From: Variovorax sp. Root318D1 | Lineage (GTDB): Bacteria > Pseudomonadota > Gammaproteobacteria > Burkholderiales > Burkholderiaceae_C | Length of the DNA: 64,000 bases | Assembly (NCBI RefSeq): GCF_001424835.1 | Contig: NZ_LMCQ01000001.1 | Span: 460,753 to 524,752 of the forward strand | Direction of reading: 5' to 3' | In this document: piece by piece, positions 43,281-51,892 of the stretch | Layout: every line of letters begins with the position of its first letter | Numbering within the stretch: the first letter of the stretch is position 1 | Program-made: the position numbers and the translations under genes | The notes under the pieces: generated by a model | Databases searched by the model: none | The model's input: only the letters and a program-made list of their open reading frames with translations | Told to the model about the DNA's origin: nothing

Positions 43281-44447
43281 GTGAAGATCGTCGAAATCCG
43301 CGAGAAGACCATCCCCATCAGCTCGCCCATCCGCAACGCCTACATCGACTTTAGCAAGATGACGCTGAGCCTGGTCGCGGTGATCACCGACGTGATCCAG
43401 GGCGGCAAGCCCGTCATTGGCTACGGCTTCAACTCGAACGGCCGCTACGGCCAGGGCAAGCTGATGCGCGAGCGGTTCATCCCGCGCATCATGGAAGCGA
43501 ATCCGTCGTCCCTCGTCGACGACAGCGGCAATAACCTCGATCCGCACAAGATCTGGAACACGATGTTCACCAATGAGAAGCCAGGGGGCCATGGCGAGCG
43601 CTCGGTGGCCATCGGCACCATCGACATGGCGGTGTGGGACGCGGTGGCCAAGATCGAAGGCAAGCCGCTGTTTCAATTGCTGGCCGACCGCTATGGCGAC
43701 GGCAAGCCCAATCGCAAGATCTTCGTCTACGCAGCGGGCGGCTACTACTACCCGGGGCAGGACCATGGGAAGCTGAAGGACGAGATGCGCAGCTACATCG
43801 ACCGCGGCTATACCGTCGTGAAGAAGAAGATCGGCGGCGCCTCGCTTGACGAAGACCTGCGCCGCATCGACTCGATCATGGAAGTGCTGCAGGACGGCCA
43901 GAAGCTCTGCGTCGACGCCAATGGCCGCTTCGACCTGGAAACCGCGATTGCCTATGCCAAGGCCCTGTCGCAGTACGACCTGTTCTGGTACGAGGAGCCG
44001 GGCGACCCGCTGGACTTCGAATTGCAAGCCGCCCTGCGCAATTTCTACAAGAACCCGATGGCCACGGGGGAAGACCTTTTCTCGATGCAGGATGCGCGCA
44101 ACCTGATCCGCTACGGCGGCATGCGCCCGGACCGCGACTGGCTGCAGTTCGACTGCGCGCTCAGCTACGGCCTGGTCGAGTACCTGCGCACGCTGGAGAT
44201 GCTGAAGGAACATGGCTGGTCGGCCAGCCGCTGCATCCCGCATGGCGGTCACCAGATGTCGCTGAACATCGCGGCTGGCCTCGGCCTCGGCGGCAACGAG
44301 TCGTACCCCGACCTGTTCCAGCCGTTCGGCGGCTTCCCGGATGGCGTGAGGGTCGAGAACAGCTTCGTGACCCTGCCCGACTTGCCGGGGATCGGCTTCG
44401 AGGGCAAGGCCGATCTGTACCGCGAAATGCAGGCGCTTTCAGTCTGA
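43281..44447 (+). CDS. tarD: D(-)-tartrate dehydratase, enolase superfamily
   Basis: A 388-residue enolase-superfamily enzyme that would convert D-tartrate to oxaloacetate and water. The metal ligands D212, E238 and E264, catalytic K183 (VVKKKIGG) and H321 (CIPHGGHQMSLN) match Bradyrhizobium TarD with an offset of one. The GTG start at 43281 follows GGAGAC and begins KIVEIREKTIPI. A Bug binding protein gene follows by 29 bp, suggesting tartrate or a similar hydroxy acid as the shared ligand. Confidence 0.88.
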   Translation: MKIVEIREKTIPISSPIRNAYIDFSKMTLSLVAVITDVIQGGKPVIGYGFNSNGRYGQGKLMRERFIPRIMEANPSSLVDDSGNNLDPHKIWNTMFTNEKPGGHGERSVAIGTIDMAVWDAVAKIEGKPLFQLLADRYGDGKPNRKIFVYAAGGYYYPGQDHGKLKDEMRSYIDRGYTVVKKKIGGASLDEDLRRIDSIMEVLQDGQKLCVDANGRFDLETAIAYAKALSQYDLFWYEEPGDPLDFELQAALRNFYKNPMATGEDLFSMQDARNLIRYGGMRPDRDWLQFDCALSYGLVEYLRTLEMLKEHGWSASRCIPHGGHQMSLNIAAGLGLGGNESYPDLFQPFGGFPDGVRVENSFVTLPDLPGIGFEGKADLYREMQALSV

Positions 44448-44476
44448 AGCAGATGGCCCAACAAGGAGACAACACC

Positions 44477-45454
44477 ATGAAAAGCATTTGGCGCTACGCC
44501 GCTGGCATCGGCCTGCTCGCTTCGGCCACGGTGGCCTCTGCAGACTTCCCGGACAAGCCCGTCACGCTGGTTGTCCCATTCGCGGCCGGCGGCCCGAGCG
44601 ACAAGATCGCCCGCGACCTGGCCGAGGCACTGCGCAAGCCACTCGGCCAGACCGTGGTCGTCGACAACGCTGCCGGTGCGGGCGGCACGATCGGCTCGGC
44701 CAAAGTGGCGCGCGCCACGCCGGATGGCTACACGCTGCTGGTGCATCACATCGGCATGGCAACCGCGCCGGCGCTGTATCGCAAGCTCGCTTACAAGGTG
44801 CCCGATGACTTCGAAATGCTGGGCCTGATCAACGAAGCCCCCTCGGTGGTGATCGGCAAGCCGAGCCTGGAAGCCAACAGCTTCGCGGACCTGCGCAAGT
44901 GGATTGCTGCGAACGGAGGAAAGGTCAACCTGGCCCATGCAGGGCTGGGCTCCGCGTCGCACCTGTGCGGCTTGATGTTCCAGAACGCCTTGAAGACCAG
45001 CATGACCCCGGTGCCCTACAAGGGAACCGCGCCAGCCATGACGGACCTCATTGGCGGGCAAGTCGATCTCATGTGCGAGCAGGCCACCAACGCTGTTCCG
45101 CAGATCGAGGGCAAGAAGGTCAAGGTCTACGGCATCACAAGCCTGAAGCGCCTGCCGCTGCCATCGCTCAAGGACACCGCCACGCTGTCGGAGTCCGGGC
45201 TCAAGGACTTCGACGTGCAGGTCTGGCACGGCTTGTATGCCCCCAAGGGGACGCCGCCTGCGGTGCTGGAGAAGCTGAACGCGGCGCTTCGCACCGCCTT
45301 GAAGGATCCGGAACTCATCAAGCGTGAAGAGGCGCTGGGCCTCACCGTGGTGAATGACGACCGCTTGTCCGCGGCCGGCCACAAGAAGTTCTTGGAAGCT
45401 GAGAAGGTCCGCTGGTCGAAGGTCATCAAGGACGCCGGCGAATACGCCGACTGA
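44477..45454 (+). CDS. Bug-family (TctC-like) substrate-binding protein
   Basis: A 325-residue periplasmic protein with a Sec signal (AAGIGLLASATVASA), the Bug motif VTLVVPFAAGGPSDKIARDLA and VVVDNAAGAGGTIG. It sits in an operon with tarD behind AAGGAGAC, so a tartrate-like acid is the likely ligand. No TctAB permease is encoded nearby. Confidence 0.92.
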   Translation: MKSIWRYAAGIGLLASATVASADFPDKPVTLVVPFAAGGPSDKIARDLAEALRKPLGQTVVVDNAAGAGGTIGSAKVARATPDGYTLLVHHIGMATAPALYRKLAYKVPDDFEMLGLINEAPSVVIGKPSLEANSFADLRKWIAANGGKVNLAHAGLGSASHLCGLMFQNALKTSMTPVPYKGTAPAMTDLIGGQVDLMCEQATNAVPQIEGKKVKVYGITSLKRLPLPSLKDTATLSESGLKDFDVQVWHGLYAPKGTPPAVLEKLNAALRTALKDPELIKREEALGLTVVNDDRLSAAGHKKFLEAEKVRWSKVIKDAGEYAD

Positions 45455-45466
45455 CCGACGAAGTGC

Positions 45467-46411
45467 CTACACGTAGTTCAAGAGAATCTTCGTGCGTTCT
45501 GCTGAATGCGCAGGTCCTGGCGCCTTGGAAATCAACTCCGCCTGTTGCTTCAACGTGGCGAACACGGGCCCCAAGACGCGACGCGATCGAATCGGTGTGA
45601 ACAGATGCATCTCGTAGCGCGGAAGTGCCTCGCGCAGACGCAGGGGCACGATCTGGCCGTTCGATGCGCTGTCCAGCAAGGCCGGGTGCGGGAGCACGCC
45701 GAGCAAGTCGCTGTGTTTCATCAGGTGCAGAAGGCTGGCGTAATCCGGGCAGGACACGGCCACGCGTGGCGGCCTCATCCGGCGGACGGCAAAGGCCTCA
45801 TGCAGTACATCCACGGGTCCGCTCACGCTGGGTCCGACGATGCCCCAGGACGCTGCTTGCAGTTCTGCCAGCGACCGCGCCTTGACCAAGGGATGAGCGC
45901 GATGGGCGTAAGCCTGCGGCGCAAGCTGATAGAGCGGCTGGGTGGTCAAGCCGGCGCCAACGTAGCCCCGAGGCTTCGGGGAAATTACCAGGTCGAGTTC
46001 GCCGGCCTGCAATCTGGCCAGCAGGCGCCCTTCGTCAGCGCTGGACATGTCGAGGCGCCGGCGAGGATGGCCATGGCACCAGGCAGCGTACAAGGACGGG
46101 CCGCAGACCAAGGCCGCGGACGGGGTCACCCCAACGCGCAGCGTGTCGCGGTTGTGCGGGCAGGCATTCGTCGCCGCAAGTGCGTCGATCCGCTCGGCGA
46201 AATCCATGCTCTTCAGCGCCGCTTGCAACGCCGCTTCGGTGGGCAGCACCCTGCGCCCGGACGGCACGAACAGCGGCGCGTCGAACTGTCGCTGGAGCTG
46301 CTTCATGCCGTGGCTGATCGCTGGTTGCGACACGCCACCAGCCCGCGCCGCCGCGGCGAAGCTGCCGTGCTCGATCACCAGCCTGAGGTATTGCAGGTAC
46401 CGCAGATTCAT
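45467..46411 (-). CDS. LysR-family transcriptional regulator
   Basis: A 314-residue LysR protein (MNLRYLQYLRLVIEHGSFA, then GGVSQPAISHGMKQLQRQFD). It converges on the Bug gene with only 12 bp between and diverges from the SnoaL-like gene across 90 bp, which is its most likely target. ATG 46411 has AAGG about 9 bp upstream on its strand. Confidence 0.9.
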   Translation of the reverse strand: MNLRYLQYLRLVIEHGSFAAAARAGGVSQPAISHGMKQLQRQFDAPLFVPSGRRVLPTEAALQAALKSMDFAERIDALAATNACPHNRDTLRVGVTPSAALVCGPSLYAAWCHGHPRRRLDMSSADEGRLLARLQAGELDLVISPKPRGYVGAGLTTQPLYQLAPQAYAHRAHPLVKARSLAELQAASWGIVGPSVSGPVDVLHEAFAVRRMRPPRVAVSCPDYASLLHLMKHSDLLGVLPHPALLDSASNGQIVPLRLREALPRYEMHLFTPIRSRRVLGPVFATLKQQAELISKAPGPAHSAERTKILLNYV

Positions 46412-46501
46412 AAACAACCTTTATCGATTGGCTGCCATTCTGGCTTGTCTGCGGGCGCGGTGTCTGGAACCATTCGCCCCTGAACTGACAAGGAGCCATG
46501 A

Positions 46502-46921
46502 ATGAGCCAACTTCAACTGGAAACGGTGCGCACCTACCTGCGCCTTCTGCATGCGAGCGATACGGCGGGACTGATTTCCACTTTCGAAGACGACGGCGTC
46601 GTGCACTCCCCGTTTCTCGGGACCATGAAGGCACGCGACTTCTTTCCCAAACTGGCACAGGCCTCGAGCCAGAGTGTGATCACGCTGATCGACCTGTTCG
46701 CGTCGGTGCAGCTCGCGGACGACACGGTGCGCGTGGCGGCCTACTTCCGCTACGACTGGACGCTCAGTGACGGGAGATTGGTCGACTTCACCTGCGTAGA
46801 CGTGTTCGGCTTCCGTCCGGGCAGCGACCGCATCAACAGCATGCACATCGTTTATGACACGCATCCCCTGCGCGAGCGGGTGGGTGACAAGTACGCGCCA
46901 ACCCCTGTGCTCGACGCTTGA
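46502..46921 (+). CDS. SnoaL-like/NTF2-fold protein
   Basis: A 139-residue NTF2-like protein: helix VRTYLRLLHASDTAGLISTF, then FEDDGVVHSPFLGTMKARDFF and paired beta strands ending in YDTHPLRERVGD. This fold includes ketosteroid-isomerase-like enzymes and many binding proteins. Position next to a divergent LysR gene suggests an inducible small-molecule role. AAGGAG precedes the ATG. Confidence 0.8.
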   Translation: MSQLQLETVRTYLRLLHASDTAGLISTFEDDGVVHSPFLGTMKARDFFPKLAQASSQSVITLIDLFASVQLADDTVRVAAYFRYDWTLSDGRLVDFTCVDVFGFRPGSDRINSMHIVYDTHPLRERVGDKYAPTPVLDA

Positions 46922-46942
46922 GCCGGCAGCCCGCGGGACGGT

Positions 46943-47428
46943 TCAGCGTACCCCCATCGCGTGGTCGAGCGACAAGCGGCCGCCGCCGCGTCCCACCAGG
47001 TACAGCAGCAGCGCAGCCCATGAAAGGTGCGTGGGCCATGCGTCCGGGTAGACGAAGACCTGGATCACCAGTGTCATGCCCAGCAGGGCCAGCGCCGACA
47101 GGCGCGTGAACAGGCCCAGCACCAGCAGCATCGGGAACAGGTGCTCCGAGTAGGCGGCCAGGTGCGCGGCAATGTCGGACGGCACGAAGGGCAACTTGTA
47201 TTCGGTGCGGAACAGCTCATAGGCACTGTCGGTGAGGGTCAGGAAGCCCTCGACCTTGGTGCGCCCGGAGTAGAAGAAGATCGCCGCCACGCCCACGCGC
47301 GTGGTTAATGCCAGTGCGTCGTGGCTCACGATGCGCGTGAGCCGCTCGGCCACTGCGTTCCAGCGGGCGCGAAGACCGTCGTTGCTGCTGCTCTCGATGG
47401 GCGCGGGGGTCTGAAGGTGGGTGGTCAT
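46943..47428 (-). CDS. DoxX-family membrane protein of the bufferin operon
   Basis: A 161-residue DoxX protein with four hydrophobic helices ([39 protein letters not shown] and two more). It is the last gene of the four-gene operon, and its ATG overlaps the bufC stop by 4 bp. DoxX members recur in MNIO/bufferin clusters and in the gold-induced gig cluster of Cupriavidus, from memory. The role is unknown, perhaps redox or metal handling at the membrane. Confidence 0.88.
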   Translation of the reverse strand: MTTHLQTPAPIESSSNDGLRARWNAVAERLTRIVSHDALALTTRVGVAAIFFYSGRTKVEGFLTLTDSAYELFRTEYKLPFVPSDIAAHLAAYSEHLFPMLLVLGLFTRLSALALLGMTLVIQVFVYPDAWPTHLSWAALLLYLVGRGGGRLSLDHAMGVR

Positions 47429-48213
47429 GGTGCTCTTTCGTTAATCGCGGACGATGCGGATGCGCCGATGAAAGCGCCGGCGCGCAGCAGGCTTGCAAAG
47501 ACGCCCGAGATGTCCGCCTCGGGGACGGCAGCCAGCGCGTGTTCCGCCGCGTCGGCAAGGCTCGACCCGTCTGCACACGCGTCGAGAAAAGCGCAGCCGG
47601 CCCGGGTGATCTCGTGCCAGTTGACTGTGTCATGCGGCCGCGTCAGCAATGCGCCCTCGCCGCGCCAGTCCAGCTCTTCGCCCAAATCACCCTGCCGGCG
47701 ATTGCGCTCCCAGATGCTGTAGACAGGCTGCGCATCGAACCAGGTCCAGCGTGCGGCCGGATGCGGCGTGAGTGTCAGGCCGGCGATTTGTTCGGGGGTG
47801 TGCTGCGCGATCCGTGCGGCGTCGGCGGCCGGTGCATCCGATGCGGCATGGGCTTCGCGCCAGAGGATGTCGAGTTGCGCAACGCCGGGCAGGTAGACGA
47901 GTTCTGCGGCCGGTTCGAAGCCGCGCAAAAAATCGGGAAAGCCGCCGCCGTAGTGCAGCAGGCGGCCGTCGCGCGGTACATCAGCGGCCACGTAGAGTGT
48001 GGCGGCGGCGCGAAACCATTCCTCGCCCACCAGCTGCGCCACCGTCGGAAAATTGGCCTGCAATGCGTCGATGCAAGCCTTCATCACGGTGTTGCGGTAC
48101 ACCGCGAAGGCCGGCTGTTGCGCGAGTGCCCGCACCGCCGGATGCATGGCTTGCGACGGATCGAACAAAGCCTCTGCAAAGGCTTGCTGGAAGGCGCCGC
48201 CTGGGGTGTTCAT
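47425..48213 (-). CDS. bufC: DUF2063 partner protein of the MNIO enzyme
   Basis: A 262-residue protein with the DUF2063 N-terminal domain ([23 protein letters not shown] and [32 protein letters not shown] in parts). This domain is now regarded as the peptide-recognition partner of DUF692 enzymes rather than a DNA-binding protein. Its start overlaps the bufB stop (ATGA), and MNTPGGAF is chosen over an upstream start inside bufB. Confidence 0.9.
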   Translation of the reverse strand: MNTPGGAFQQAFAEALFDPSQAMHPAVRALAQQPAFAVYRNTVMKACIDALQANFPTVAQLVGEEWFRAAATLYVAADVPRDGRLLHYGGGFPDFLRGFEPAAELVYLPGVAQLDILWREAHAASDAPAADAARIAQHTPEQIAGLTLTPHPAARWTWFDAQPVYSIWERNRRQGDLGEELDWRGEGALLTRPHDTVNWHEITRAGCAFLDACADGSSLADAAEHALAAVPEADISGVFASLLRAGAFIGASASSAINERAP

Positions 48214-49052
48214 GCGGAGGCCTCCTGCGATACACGCTGCAGTTCGGCCGCGGCGCAATCCTGTTCGGCCATGAGCTCTTCGAAGGCCGGCACGTTGCCG
48301 TCACGCTCGATCAGCGTGGGCCGTGCGCCGGCACGTTCGACGAAGCGCCGGTACAGCTGCCAGACCTCCGGCGAAATCGGCGCGTCGTGCGAATCGATCA
48401 GCAAGGCATCGCCCAGCGTAGGGTCGGCCGTGTGGCCCGCAAGATGGATCTCGCCGACCAGCGCGCGCGGAAATCGATCGATCCAGTCCGCGGCGGAAAA
48501 ACCGAGGTTGCGTGCGGACACATACACGTTGTTGATGTCGAGCAGCAGCTTGCAGTCGGTGCGCCGCGAAAGCTCGGCGAGAAAATCGATCTCGTCCCAT
48601 TCGTGGCCGTCGATGTGCAGGTAGTGCGATGGGTTCTCGATGGCGATCTCGGTGCCCAGCGCGTCCTGCGTGCGCGCAATGTTGGAGGCGATGCGGTGCA
48701 GCGCGGCGGTGGTGCGCTGAAAAGGCAACAGATCGGGAAAGTACTGGCCGTTCCACGTCGACCATGCCAAGTGCTCCGAGATCAAGGCGGGCTGGATACG
48801 CCGGACAAGTTCAGCCAGCCGCTCGAGATGCGCGGCGTCGGGTTCTGCTTCGCCCGCGAGCGAGAGCGAGACGCCATGCAGCGACACCGGATGGCGCGAG
48901 CGAATCGCTTCGAGCCATCCGATGCGCGGCCCGCCCTCCACCATGTAGTTCTCGGGGTGCACCTCGAACCAGAGGCCCTCGGCACGCGCGCCGAGCGCGG
49001 CCTCGTAGTGCTCCGGCTTGAGGCCGACACCGGCCGCAAGAGTGGCAGACAT
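48210..49052 (-). CDS. bufB: DUF692 multinuclear non-haem iron oxidase (bufferin maturase)
   Basis: A 280-residue TIM-barrel protein of the DUF692/MbnB family. Visible family marks are GVGLKPEHYEAAL, WFEVHPENYMVEGGP, HGVSLSLAGEA, ISEHLAWSTWNG, IENPSHYLHI, DINNVYVSARNLGF and GEIHLAGHT, which carry the His/Asp/Glu iron ligands. MNIO enzymes oxidise Cys residues of a precursor peptide; in bufferins they are reported to form copper-binding thiooxazole-type groups. The precursor gene lies 25 bp upstream. Confidence 0.93.
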   Translation of the reverse strand: MSATLAAGVGLKPEHYEAALGARAEGLWFEVHPENYMVEGGPRIGWLEAIRSRHPVSLHGVSLSLAGEAEPDAAHLERLAELVRRIQPALISEHLAWSTWNGQYFPDLLPFQRTTAALHRIASNIARTQDALGTEIAIENPSHYLHIDGHEWDEIDFLAELSRRTDCKLLLDINNVYVSARNLGFSAADWIDRFPRALVGEIHLAGHTADPTLGDALLIDSHDAPISPEVWQLYRRFVERAGARPTLIERDGNVPAFEELMAEQDCAAAELQRVSQEASA

Positions 49053-49077
49053 GGCGGCGTAAGCGGTGCGTCGTCGA

Positions 49078-49365
49078 TCAGGACTTGATCGGGGCCAGCG
49101 AGCCCATGCCCTTGGGCGTCTTGATCGTGGTGCAGGTGCCGGCCGGAACGTTCTTCCAGGCGTTGCCCTGGTAGTCGACCTTGGAGGTGCCCGCGCAGGT
49201 GGTGCCGGGGCCGGCGGCGCAATCGTTCTTGCCGGCCATGGAGATGCCGTAGCACTTTTCCATCGTGGCCATCTTGTCGGCCATGGGTTTGTCTTGCGCC
49301 ATGGCGGAGCCGACGGCAAGGGCACCGAGCGCAAGAGCGGTGATCGCAAAAGAACGGTTGATCAT
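49078..49365 (-). CDS. bufA1: DUF2282 bufferin precursor peptide
   Basis: A 95-residue secreted peptide. The signal peptide ([22 protein letters not shown]) is followed by a Met/Lys-rich part and four Cys in the family arrangement ([33 protein letters not shown]). These Cys are the expected targets of the MNIO enzyme for copper binding in the periplasm. CGGAG lies 8 bp before the ATG at 49365. It leads the operon bufA1-bufB-bufC-doxX. Confidence 0.93.
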   Translation of the reverse strand: MINRSFAITALALGALAVGSAMAQDKPMADKMATMEKCYGISMAGKNDCAAGPGTTCAGTSKVDYQGNAWKNVPAGTCTTIKTPKGMGSLAPIKS

Positions 49366-49427
49366 GGATGAACTCCGAAGATTGATTGAGGTTTGCAACC
49401 ACGCCTGAATGCGCGGTCACTTGCTAG

Positions 49428-49453
49428 TTCGCAAGCTGCGCAGCAAGGGTTAC
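49428..49453 (-). promoter_or_regulatory. ECF sigma-type promoter of the bufferin operon
   Basis: On the complementary strand GTAACC (49453-49448) and CGAA (49431-49428) are separated by exactly 16 bp. From memory this equals the GTAACC-N16-CGAA promoter of Caulobacter SigF, an ECF factor responding to heavy metals that drives bufferin genes. It would start transcription about 55 nt before the bufA1 ATG. No sigF/nrsF gene is in the window. Confidence 0.65.
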
Positions 49454-49571
49454 AGGGACGAGCTGGATCAGCAGATTTTTTTGCAGCCCGCAAGCGCCGA
49501 TGCATGCACCGGTCACCCATCGTTGGGACGAGCAGCCGTGTCGAAGAGGGCGATACCGCCCAGCCCCAGGC

Positions 49572-50462
49572 TCACCCGCCGGCGATGCGGCGAACCGGCA
49601 GCGCATTCAGCGGAATGCGCAGGTAGCACACGCCGTTGTCATCCGCGGGCGGCAGCCGGCCGGCGCGCACGTTGACCTGGATCGACGGCAGGATGAGCGT
49701 TGGCACATCGAGCGTGGCGTCGCGCGCGCGGCGCATGGCCACGAACTCGTCCGCCGTGATGCCGTCGCGCACATGGATGTTGTGCGCGCGCTGCTCCGCC
49801 ACCGTGGTCTGCCACTTCGCGACCCGCGACGCGGGCGGGTAGTCGTGGCAGACATACATCGGCGTCTCGGGTGGCAGGTCGAGCAGCCGCCGCATCGATG
49901 CATACAACTGGTACGCATCACCCCCAGGAAAGTCGGCCCGCGCGCTGCCCAGGTCCGGCATGAAGAGCGTGTCGCCGACGAACGCCGCGCCGCCGATGAG
50001 ATACGCCATGTCGGCCGGCGTGTGACCCGGCACGAGGATGGCCGTGGCTTCGATCGCTCCGATGCGAAAGGTCTCGCCGTCCTTGAACAGGTGGTCGAAC
50101 TGGCTGCCGTCCGGCAGGAAGCTGCGCTCCAGGTTGTAGAGCTTCTTGAAGGTGTCCTGCACCATGCGGATGTTCTCGCCGATGGCAATGCGCCCGCCCA
50201 CCCGCGCTTGAAGGTAGCCGGCCGCCGAAAGGTGATCGGCATGCGCATGGGTCTCCAGGATCCATTCGACCTGCAGGCCATGCTCGGCCACGCACGACAG
50301 CACCCGGTCGGCGCACGCGGTGCCGGTGTGGCCCGACTTGAAGTCGTAGTCGAGCACCGGGTCGATGACTGCGGCTTGCAAGGTGGCCGGGTCCCATGCG
50401 ACGTAGGTCACGGTTCCGGTGTTGGGGTCGAAGAAGGCCTGGACGGAGGCGGTTGTGTTCAT
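49572..50462 (-). CDS. blh: MBL-fold persulfide dioxygenase/Blh-like hydrolase
   Basis: A 296-residue metallo-beta-lactamase-fold protein of the ETHE1/Blh group. The metal site is THAHADHLSAAGYL with LVPGHTPADMAYL, VGDTLFMPDLGSARADFPGG and VCHDYPP. These enzymes oxidise glutathione persulfide to sulfite and are coupled to sulfide detoxification. It diverges from the bigR-like repressor across 98 bp. Start 50462 (MNTTASVQAFF) follows GAGGTGCC on its strand. Confidence 0.9.
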   Translation of the reverse strand: MNTTASVQAFFDPNTGTVTYVAWDPATLQAAVIDPVLDYDFKSGHTGTACADRVLSCVAEHGLQVEWILETHAHADHLSAAGYLQARVGGRIAIGENIRMVQDTFKKLYNLERSFLPDGSQFDHLFKDGETFRIGAIEATAILVPGHTPADMAYLIGGAAFVGDTLFMPDLGSARADFPGGDAYQLYASMRRLLDLPPETPMYVCHDYPPASRVAKWQTTVAEQRAHNIHVRDGITADEFVAMRRARDATLDVPTLILPSIQVNVRAGRLPPADDNGVCYLRIPLNALPVRRIAGG

Positions 50463-50504
50463 TGGGCACCTCGCGGTTCGACCGGTCGATTTGATCAATG
50501 GGAA

Positions 50505-50527
50505 AATATTCTATATATTCATATAAT
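50505..50527. promoter_or_regulatory. AT-rich candidate BigR operator/promoter between blh and bigR
   Basis: A 23-bp almost pure A/T island contains TATAT-TC-ATATA (50514-50525) in otherwise GC-rich DNA. The known BigR operator is likewise an AT-rich palindrome over a divergent promoter, so repressor binding here would control both genes. Confidence 0.5.
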
Positions 50528-50560
50528 GTTGTCAACGCCGATGAATGGAACGACCGACCG

Positions 50561-50905
50561 ATGCCTGCTGCGCGAGCCATGAAATCCCCGCACCCCGTTT
50601 TCGATGCCGAAGTGCTGCGCGGCGCCGCCTCGCGTGCGGTCGGCGTGATGAAGGTGCTGGCCAACGAAGACCGCATGCTGCTTCTGTGCCAGCTCTCGCA
50701 AGGAGAGATGTGCGTGAGCGAACTCGAAGCGCAGCTCGACATCCGCCAGCCGACACTGTCCCAGCAGCTCGGCGTGCTGCGCAATGAAGGCGTGGTCACC
50801 ACGCGCCGGCAAGGCAAGAACATCTTCTATGCGGTGGCCGACCCGGCGCTGCTCGAGATCCTCGCCCTGCTCTACCGCATCTACTGCCCGAAGGAGGAAC
50901 AATGA
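50561..50905 (+). CDS. bigR: ArsR-family persulfide-sensing repressor (BigR/SqrR-like)
   Basis: A 114-residue winged-helix repressor. It has [23 protein letters not shown], the recognition helix [17 protein letters not shown] and the C-terminal RIYCPKEE. The Cys in GEMCVSEL and in RIYCPK match the two Cys that form the polysulfide link in BigR/SqrR. ATG 50561 or 50579 may be used. Its stop overlaps the next ATG, and it heads the pmpAB-like operon. Confidence 0.9.
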   Translation: MPAARAMKSPHPVFDAEVLRGAASRAVGVMKVLANEDRMLLLCQLSQGEMCVSELEAQLDIRQPTLSQQLGVLRNEGVVTTRRQGKNIFYAVADPALLEILALLYRIYCPKEEQ

Positions 50906-51336
50906 CCATCGACTGGCCTTCATTCACCCCATGGGCCGCACTCGCGGGCGGCGTGCTCGTCGGCGCGGCCACCGCGATGTTCCTGCTGCTCAATGGCCGC
51001 ATCGCCGGCATCAGCGGCATCGTCGGCGGACTGCTTCGGCTCGTCAGCGGCGACGTGGCGTGGCGCGTGGCGTTCATTGCCGGCCTCGTCATCGCGCCGA
51101 TGGCCTACGCGCTTTTTACGGACTGGCCGAGGCCGCAGATCGAAGCCGGCTACGGCACGCTGGTGTTGGCCGGTCTACTGGTCGGCGTGGGCACCCGCTA
51201 CGCAGCGGGATGCACGAGCGGCCACGGCGTCTGCGGCCTGTCGCGCCTGTCGCCGCGCTCCTTCACGGCAACCGCGGTCTTCATGGGGGCCGGGTTCCTG
51301 ACCGTGTTCCTGATGCGCCATCTTCTGAGCCTCTGA
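50902..51336 (+). CDS. YeeE/YedE-family sulfur transport protein (PmpA-like)
   Basis: A 144-residue membrane protein with about four helices. It carries the family motif [20 protein letters not shown], whose Cys residues are thought to relay thiosulfate or persulfide sulfur. It is translationally coupled to the repressor gene (ATGA) and forms a two-part carrier with the next protein. Confidence 0.92.
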   Translation: MTIDWPSFTPWAALAGGVLVGAATAMFLLLNGRIAGISGIVGGLLRLVSGDVAWRVAFIAGLVIAPMAYALFTDWPRPQIEAGYGTLVLAGLLVGVGTRYAAGCTSGHGVCGLSRLSPRSFTATAVFMGAGFLTVFLMRHLLSL

Positions 51337-51347
51337 GGAACACTGCC

Positions 51348-51830
51348 ATGGCCTTCTTCACTTCATTTCTCGCGGGCCTGGTGTTCGGCCTGGGCCTGAT
51401 CGTCTCCGGCATGGCCAATCCCGCCAAGGTGCTGGGCTTCCTGGATATTGGTGGGCGATGGGATCCATCGCTTGCCTTCGTGATGGCAGGTGCGATCGCC
51501 GTCGGAGCCGTCGCGTTCGCAGTGGCAAGAAGGCGCACGCAGTCGCTGCTCGGCGCGGCCATGCGACTGCCCAGCCTGCAGTCGATCGATCGGCGCCTCA
51601 TCATTGGCAGCGTCGTTTTCGGCATCGGCTGGGGCATCGCGGGCTTCTGTCCGGGTCCGGCATTGGTGGCAGTCGGCATGGGACAAGCCAAGGCGCTGGT
51701 GTTCGTGATCGCGATGTTGGTCGGCATGGGCGTTTTCGAATGGCTCGAGGGGCGCAAGGAAGCGAAGCACCAGCGAGGGAACCGTTCGAAGGCTTCTCAT
51801 CGCGGTAGCCCCTCTCGCCGCGCACATTGA
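51348..51830 (+). CDS. YeeE/YedE-family sulfur transport protein (PmpB-like)
   Basis: A 160-residue membrane protein. The N-terminus LAGLVFGLGLIVSGMANPAKVLGFLD and the motif GWGIAGFCPGPALVAVG with its conserved Cys identify the second half of a split YeeE transporter. It has a polar, basic C-terminal tail. It lies 11 bp after the PmpA-like gene and closes the sulfide-responsive operon. Confidence 0.92.
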   Translation: MAFFTSFLAGLVFGLGLIVSGMANPAKVLGFLDIGGRWDPSLAFVMAGAIAVGAVAFAVARRRTQSLLGAAMRLPSLQSIDRRLIIGSVVFGIGWGIAGFCPGPALVAVGMGQAKALVFVIAMLVGMGVFEWLEGRKEAKHQRGNRSKASHRGSPSRRAH

Positions 51831-51892
51831 TACGGCGTAACGCCGGGGGCGCGCGACGTTCCTGAGTAGCGACCAGCACGCTCTGCCAGCGG

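Noticed and set aside
51834..51846. CGGCGT-A-ACGCCG repeat between the PmpB-like and Crp/Fnr genes as a terminator
   Set aside because: The one-base loop is too tight and no T-run follows on either strand.
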